Shown here: positions 59,853 through 64,000 of the stretch, in pieces
How positions within the stretch are numbered: position 1 is the first letter of the stretch
How the letters are laid out: each line of letters begins with the position of its first letter
DNA from: Massilia sp. PAMC28688
Lineage (GTDB): Bacteria; Pseudomonadota; Gammaproteobacteria; Burkholderiales; Burkholderiaceae_D
DNA length: 64,000 bases
Assembly (NCBI RefSeq): GCF_019443445.1
Contig: NZ_CP080378.1
Span: 3,038,001-3,102,000, forward strand
Direction: 5' to 3'
Program-made: the position numbers and the translations under genes
Notes under the pieces: generated by a model
Seen by the model: only the letters and a program-made list of their open reading frames with translations
Told to the model about the DNA's origin: nothing
The model's database searches: none

Positions 59853-61715
59853 ATGAACGACCATACCGAAGCAGACAGGTTTGCCCGTACCGCGTTTGCG
59901 GACGGACCGCGGCTGCTCGCCGACATTGGCGCCACCCATGCGCGGCTGGCGCTGCAGACTGCACCGGGCGTATTCCGCTCGGTGCGGGTGCTGCAATGCG
60001 ACGATTTTGAAGGCATTGTTCCCCTGCTTCGGTTTTACCTGTCCGACCACGAAGACACGCTGCACCATGCCGCGCTGGCGGTTGCAAACCCCATCAACGG
60101 CGACCAGGTCCGCATGACCAACCGCGCGTGGGAGTTCTCCACCGACGCGGTACGGCGCGAATTGGGCTTGCAGACGCTCCTGATCGTCAATGACTTTACC
60201 GCCCTGGCCATGGCCATTCCCGGCCTGACCCAGGAAGACCTGATGAAGGTCGGCGGCGGCACGCCGGCCTCCAACGCGGTTGTGGGCGTGCTGGGACCGG
60301 GCACCGGCCTGGGTGTGTCGGGCGTGATCCCCACCATGGATGGTTTCGTCACGCTGGGCAGCGAAGGGGGGCACGTCAACTTCGCGCCCGCCGACGAGCG
60401 TGAGTTTGCGATCCTGCAGTTTGCCTGGAAGGAGTGGCCGCACGTATCGAACGAGCGCCTCATCTCAGGCCCCGGCATGGAAATCATTTATCGGGCCCTG
60501 GCACAGCGTAACGGCGTCAAGGCGCCGCCGCGCACCTCGCCCGAAATCCTCGTGTGCGCGCTCGACGAGCAGGACCCGCTGTGCATCGAAGTGCTCGACT
60601 GCTTTTGCGGCATGCTGGGCGGCGCGGCGGCCAACCTGGCTGTCACCCTGGGCGCTTTTGGCGGTGTCTTCATTGGCGGCGGGATCGTCCCGCGCATGGG
60701 CGAATGGTTCGCGCGCTCGCAGTTTCGCGCCCGCTTTGAAGCCAAGGGGCGCTTTTCGAGCTACCTCGCAGAGATCCCCACTTACGTCATCACCACCCCC
60801 AACCCCGCCTTCCACGGCGTGGCTACCATCCTTTCCGAACACCTGCGCGGACGCAGTGGCGCCAACACGCTGATGGAGCGCATCGGCCACCTTCAGCACG
60901 AACTGACGCCCGCCGAGCAGCGCGTGGCCACGCTGGTGCTCGAGCATCCGCGCCTGGTGCTCAATGAGCCGATTGCCGGTATCGCCAGGCTGGCGGAAGT
61001 GAGCCAGCCGACCGTGATCCGCTTTTGCCGCTCGCTGGGGTTTCTGGGCCTGGCCGACTTCAAGCTCAAGTTTGCCAGCAGCCTGACCGGTGCCATCCCC
61101 GTGCGCCACAGCCAGGTGCGCACCGGCGACAGCACGCATGACGTCTCGGCCAAGGTGATCGACAATACCGTGTCGGCCATCCTCAAGTTCCGCGACCAGC
61201 TCGACGTGCGCTCGATCGACCGCGCCATCGAACTGCTCACGCATGCGCGCCGGGTCGAGTTCTACGCCATGGGCAATTCGCGCGTGGTGGCGCTGGACGC
61301 CCAGCACAAGTTTTTCCGCTTCCGCATCCCGAGCGCGTCCTATGGCGACTCGCACCTGTTCACGCTTGCCGCCGAACTGCTCAAGCCCGGTGACGTGGTG
61401 GTGGCGATTTCAAACTCCGGCCGCCTGCCCGAACTGCTGACGGCAGTGGAGGCGGCCCGCATGGCTGGCGCCGACGTCATTGCCATTACCAGCAGCGGCT
61501 CGCCGCTGGCGCGCAAGGCGAGTGTCTGCCTGGCGGTGGACCATACCGAGGACAGCACCACCTTTTTGTCGATGATTTCGCGCATTCTCCAGCTGCTGCT
61601 GGTCGATATTGTCTCGGTCGGCATCTCGCTCGATGCGCGCCATGCGGGCGATGGCGACAATGGCACGGCCGATGCCGACCATGGCCGCATGCTGATCTCC
61701 CACCTGGGGAGCTGA
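59853..61715 (+). CDS. glk: Bifunctional glucokinase / RpiR-family (HexR-like) regulator, copy 2
   Basis: 620 residues, a close paralogue of copy 1 over the full length. Glucokinase part: RLLADIGATHARLAL, IVNDFTALAMAIPG, GPGTGLGVSGVIP, GAFGGVFIGGGIVPR. RpiR HTH: GIARLAEVSQPTVIRFCRSL. SIS: EFYAMGNSRVVALDAQHKFF, VVVAISNSGRLPELLTAVEA. The C-terminal tail differs (DARHAGDGDNGTADADHG). Co-transcribed with the alpha-glucosidase; GAGGTC precedes the ATG. Having two copies in one locus suggests different effectors or promoters. Confidence 0.9.
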   Translation: MNDHTEADRFARTAFADGPRLLADIGATHARLALQTAPGVFRSVRVLQCDDFEGIVPLLRFYLSDHEDTLHHAALAVANPINGDQVRMTNRAWEFSTDAVRRELGLQTLLIVNDFTALAMAIPGLTQEDLMKVGGGTPASNAVVGVLGPGTGLGVSGVIPTMDGFVTLGSEGGHVNFAPADEREFAILQFAWKEWPHVSNERLISGPGMEIIYRALAQRNGVKAPPRTSPEILVCALDEQDPLCIEVLDCFCGMLGGAAANLAVTLGAFGGVFIGGGIVPRMGEWFARSQFRARFEAKGRFSSYLAEIPTYVITTPNPAFHGVATILSEHLRGRSGANTLMERIGHLQHELTPAEQRVATLVLEHPRLVLNEPIAGIARLAEVSQPTVIRFCRSLGFLGLADFKLKFASSLTGAIPVRHSQVRTGDSTHDVSAKVIDNTVSAILKFRDQLDVRSIDRAIELLTHARRVEFYAMGNSRVVALDAQHKFFRFRIPSASYGDSHLFTLAAELLKPGDVVVAISNSGRLPELLTAVEAARMAGADVIAITSSGSPLARKASVCLAVDHTEDSTTFLSMISRILQLLLVDIVSVGISLDARHAGDGDNGTADADHGRMLISHLGS

Positions 61716-61717
61716 GA

Positions 61718-62194
61718 CTAGTTGGCGCTGGTGCGCGCGATGGGATTCTTGGTGGCGCGCCACTGGTCCAGGGTCAGGTTGTCGCCCGACTCCAGGTCTT
61801 CCACCAGGATTTCGCCGGTGTCCTGGCCAACCAGGAAGCTCTCCCAGCGATGGGCCGCATCGGGCGTGTTCTCGACAAAGCTGAACTGCCAGTAGTGCTT
61901 GCCGCCGATTTCCTTGGGCGTGGGACCGTACTCGATCAGTGCGCCGCGGATGCTGCCGCCTGATGATTTTTCCAGGTGCTCGAACCATGCACGCAGTTCC
62001 GGCAGGGCCGCCAGGTCGGTGCGCGCCTTCTCCTTGTCGCGCGGGCCGACGAAGGGAGCTTCCTTGACCACGATGGGCATGGGGACCGGCTCGGTCACGG
62101 TGCCACTGGTGGGCGAGGTTCCCATTGCATAGGCCAGCGCCAGTCCCACGACAAACGTAGTGATGCCGGCGGCAAGGGCTTTAGTATTGTGCAT
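61718..62194 (-). CDS. Membrane-anchored unknown protein
   Basis: 158 residues. An N-terminal anchor or signal (ALAAGITTFVVGLALAYAMG), a Pro/Val linker, then a soluble domain (LAALPELRAWFEHLEKSSGG, IGGKHYWQFSFVENTPDAAH, GDNLTLDQWRATKNPI). Likely periplasmic. No family is recognised. Its stop faces the glucokinase copy 2 stop with 2 bases between. Confidence 0.6.
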   Translation of the reverse strand: MHNTKALAAGITTFVVGLALAYAMGTSPTSGTVTEPVPMPIVVKEAPFVGPRDKEKARTDLAALPELRAWFEHLEKSSGGSIRGALIEYGPTPKEIGGKHYWQFSFVENTPDAAHRWESFLVGQDTGEILVEDLESGDNLTLDQWRATKNPIARTSAN

Positions 62195-62253
62195 GTCAGG
62201 GAACCGGTTGCTGTAACTGCGGCCATACTAAACCAAAGAAAACGCAACGGCAA

Positions 62254-62297
62254 CCGGCGCACGGGCAGGCTGCGCTTGCGCCTGCCCATCGCGCCGG
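62254..62297 (-). terminator. Long hairpin after the S9 peptidase gene
   Basis: Nested arms: outer CCGGCGC/GCGCCGG and inner GGGCAGGC/GCCTGCCC, followed on the minus strand by a T-rich stretch (TTGCGTTTTCTTTGG). It begins a few bases past the S9 stop. Confidence 0.6.
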
Positions 62298-62303
62298 CAG
62301 CTT

Positions 62304-64000
62304 TTACTTGAGGACCGTATTGACTTTCAGGGTCTGCTCAAGGTACTTGGCCAGTTCCGGCGACGGCTCTGCCGGGGCGGCCGTACCGAGGTGCTGGTGC
62401 ATCATGCGCTGGAGCAGATGGCTGTATGCCTGGCGCACGATGGGCTTGCGCGGGTTGTGGCCTTCGTCCGGATCGAGCAGCAGGCCCACCGGCTTGTCCT
62501 TGCCCTGCAGGCGCGCCACGTAGTCGGTCACGCCTGCCACGTCAACGATGTGGTCCTTGCCGCCGGCAAGAATGAGCAGTGGCCGGGTGATCTTGTCGGC
62601 ATTGAATGCCGGTGCGGCGTCATTGATCTTCTTCATCGCGGCGCCGTCGCCCAGGTCGATGCCCATTTCGGCCAGCGTCACGGCGAACGGTGCTTCGTCG
62701 CCGTAAGCCGGTCCTTTCGCCGCCGCTGTCATGGTGCGCACAAAGTCAGTGGGTGGCACCGTGGCCATGCCAAACTTGAACAGGTCCGGCGTGTGCGACA
62801 AGGCCAGCAGCGTGGAGTAGCCACCGAAGGAGTCGCCCATGATGGCGACGCGGTTCTTGTCGCCGACACCGTTGGCAAGCAGGTAGCGCACGCCGTCGAT
62901 GATGTCGGCCTGCACCCGGCCATTGCCAAAGTCGGCCCCCGGCGCGAGCATGTATTTGTCGCCATGACCGGTCGAGGCGCGGAAGTTGGGCTGGAATACG
63001 GCAGCGCCGCGGTTGACGGCCAGCTGCACCAGGGTGGTGTAGTCATTGTCGAAGCGGCCCCAGGGTCCGCCATGGACCATGGTCAGCAGCGGCACGGTGG
63101 CCGGGTCCTTCCCCGGCGGCAGGCTCAGGTAGCCATGCAGCCGGGCGCCATCGGAGCCGCGGTACTGGACCGGAATCTTGGCTGCCAGGTGCTGTTCGGC
63201 CAGCGGTTCAGCGCGTGCCCGTTCAGCGGCCAGGACCGGCGTGATGCGGCGCGTGGCCGCTTCGTACAGCCAGTGCCGGTCCTGCTGCAGGCGCGCGCCG
63301 CGCTCCGTCAGCAGCCAGCGGGCCGCGCCAGCACTCGGGCTCATGATCACATTCGAGTCAGGGAAGCGCTTGGCGATATCGGCGGCGGCGCGGGTCGCGG
63401 CCGGCGTCAGGCCAATATTGCGCCGCTGCGGTGCGTCATACACCGCCAGCAGCGGGGTGGGCGACGCAGGTGCCAGGACCGTGCGACCCAGGTCGGCAAT
63501 ACGCAGCGGGTCGCTGTGGACCAGGCGCTGGGCGCCGCTGCGGGTATCGACGCTCACCAGTGCCTTGCGGTCGTCCTGGTAGTTGACGATCATGGAAAGC
63601 TGGCGCTGGTCCGGGGTCGCGCTCACGAGCTGGCAGGCACGCAGTTTCTTGCAGCGCGCGGCCTCGGTCCATTTTCCGTCTGCGCGGCGCAATACCAGTT
63701 GCGAGAAGTCCGCTTCCAGCGTGCGGATGAAGCTCACCTGGCCGGCCGGATCGACGAGGAACTCGTGTACCTTGCGCTCGCCCTCGTAAATCACCTGGGA
63801 CTTGCCGTCGGCGCCCACACGGCTGATGCGAAATACCTTGGCGGCTCGGTCGAAGCTCTCGGTCAGCACGGCCTGCGGCTGGCTGGGATCGACGCTGACG
63901 AATTGCTGTTCCAGTTTGCGGTCGAATGCGGCGATCTTGCTGCTTGCGCCATCGGCCAGCGCTACCTGGGCTACGCCGTCGCCGCTGCTCATGAAGATGA
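62304..64000 (-). CDS. S9-family (prolyl oligopeptidase-type) peptidase, C-terminal part
   Basis: At least 565 residues; the frame is open to the window edge (IFMSSGDGVAQVAL), so the start lies outside. The visible N-part is a WD/beta-propeller-like region; the C-part is an alpha/beta hydrolase. Catalytic Ser in MGDSFGGYST, Asp in LAGGKDHIVDV, His in DEGHNPRKP; PWGRFDNDYTTLVQL resembles the region of acylaminoacyl-peptidases and DPP-like enzymes. A signal peptide, if any, is not visible. It cleaves peptides; whether it ties to the POT transporter is unknown. Confidence 0.87.
   Translation of the reverse strand, partial: IFMSSGDGVAQVALADGASSKIAAFDRKLEQQFVSVDPSQPQAVLTESFDRAAKVFRISRVGADGKSQVIYEGERKVHEFLVDPAGQVSFIRTLEADFSQLVLRRADGKWTEAARCKKLRACQLVSATPDQRQLSMIVNYQDDRKALVSVDTRSGAQRLVHSDPLRIADLGRTVLAPASPTPLLAVYDAPQRRNIGLTPAATRAAADIAKRFPDSNVIMSPSAGAARWLLTERGARLQQDRHWLYEAATRRITPVLAAERARAEPLAEQHLAAKIPVQYRGSDGARLHGYLSLPPGKDPATVPLLTMVHGGPWGRFDNDYTTLVQLAVNRGAAVFQPNFRASTGHGDKYMLAPGADFGNGRVQADIIDGVRYLLANGVGDKNRVAIMGDSFGGYSTLLALSHTPDLFKFGMATVPPTDFVRTMTAAAKGPAYGDEAPFAVTLAEMGIDLGDGAAMKKINDAAPAFNADKITRPLLILAGGKDHIVDVAGVTDYVARLQGKDKPVGLLLDPDEGHNPRKPIVRQAYSHLLQRMMHQHLGTAAPAEPSPELAKYLEQTLKVNTVLK

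Overview
The window (about 64 kb, high GC apart from 8-23 kb) looks like chromosome of a betaproteobacterium of the Oxalobacteraceae (Massilia/Duganella type). The grounds are the phasin, the glucokinase-RpiR fusion proteins, TonB-dependent starch uptake, codon use and gene style. This is inferred from protein style; no rRNA or marker gene fixes the genus.

Layout. 0-8 kb: end of an unknown gene, a molybdopterin oxidoreductase behind a TetR-like palindrome, a small lipoprotein, a membrane TPR-GGDEF diguanylate cyclase, and a two-gene ABC exporter. 8.1-22.9 kb: an accessory island. About ten small, mostly unknown genes, all on the + strand, are separated by related ~65-130 bp repeats with a fixed layout: a CCGC..GGGGCGG head, a TAnnnT hexamer and a GGCCGA-TCGGCC palindrome. 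Two IS1182-family copies and two ~140 bp MITEs with the same ends sit inside these repeats. One IS1182 copy is split by an IS3-family element and the other by an IS21-family element. A second IS3-family element splits a cassette gene, and two or three cassette genes carry frameshifts. The array resembles an integron cassette array in layout, but the repeats lack attC core sites and no integrase is visible.

23-29 kb: an MdlAB-type heterodimeric ABC exporter, a phasin, cytosine deaminase and a GNAT acetyltransferase. 29.5-35.1 kb: a six-gene stressosome-type signalling operon (RsbR, RsbS, RsbT, an ATPase-PP2C protein, a histidine kinase with an extra N-terminal RsbT/RsbW-type ATPase, and a REC-HK-REC hybrid kinase).

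35.1-61.7 kb: a starch/maltodextrin locus. It encodes an esterase, a SusA-like neopullulanase, a TonB-dependent receptor, a GH31 alpha-glucosidase, phosphoglucomutase, an exported alpha-amylase, two glucokinase-RpiR fusion proteins, an exported pullulanase, a POT-family transporter and a cytoplasmic GH13 alpha-glucosidase. Likely flow: amylase, pullulanase and neopullulanase cut polymer; the receptor imports oligomers across the outer membrane; an inner-membrane carrier (perhaps the POT protein) moves products inward; alpha-glucosidases release glucose; glucokinase and Pgm feed glucose-6-P/glucose-1-P metabolism. Palindromes of the form TGTAGTnnnACTACA recur in front of these genes and resemble HexR (RpiR-family) operators, so the fused RpiR domains are the best candidate regulators. 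Inside this locus lie a small membrane protein, a DEAD-box helicase, an XRE regulator and two tRNA genes. One of these, tRNA-His, has about 15 extra bases in its anticodon stem.

61.7-64 kb: an anchored unknown protein and the C-terminal part of an S9 peptidase that runs off the window.
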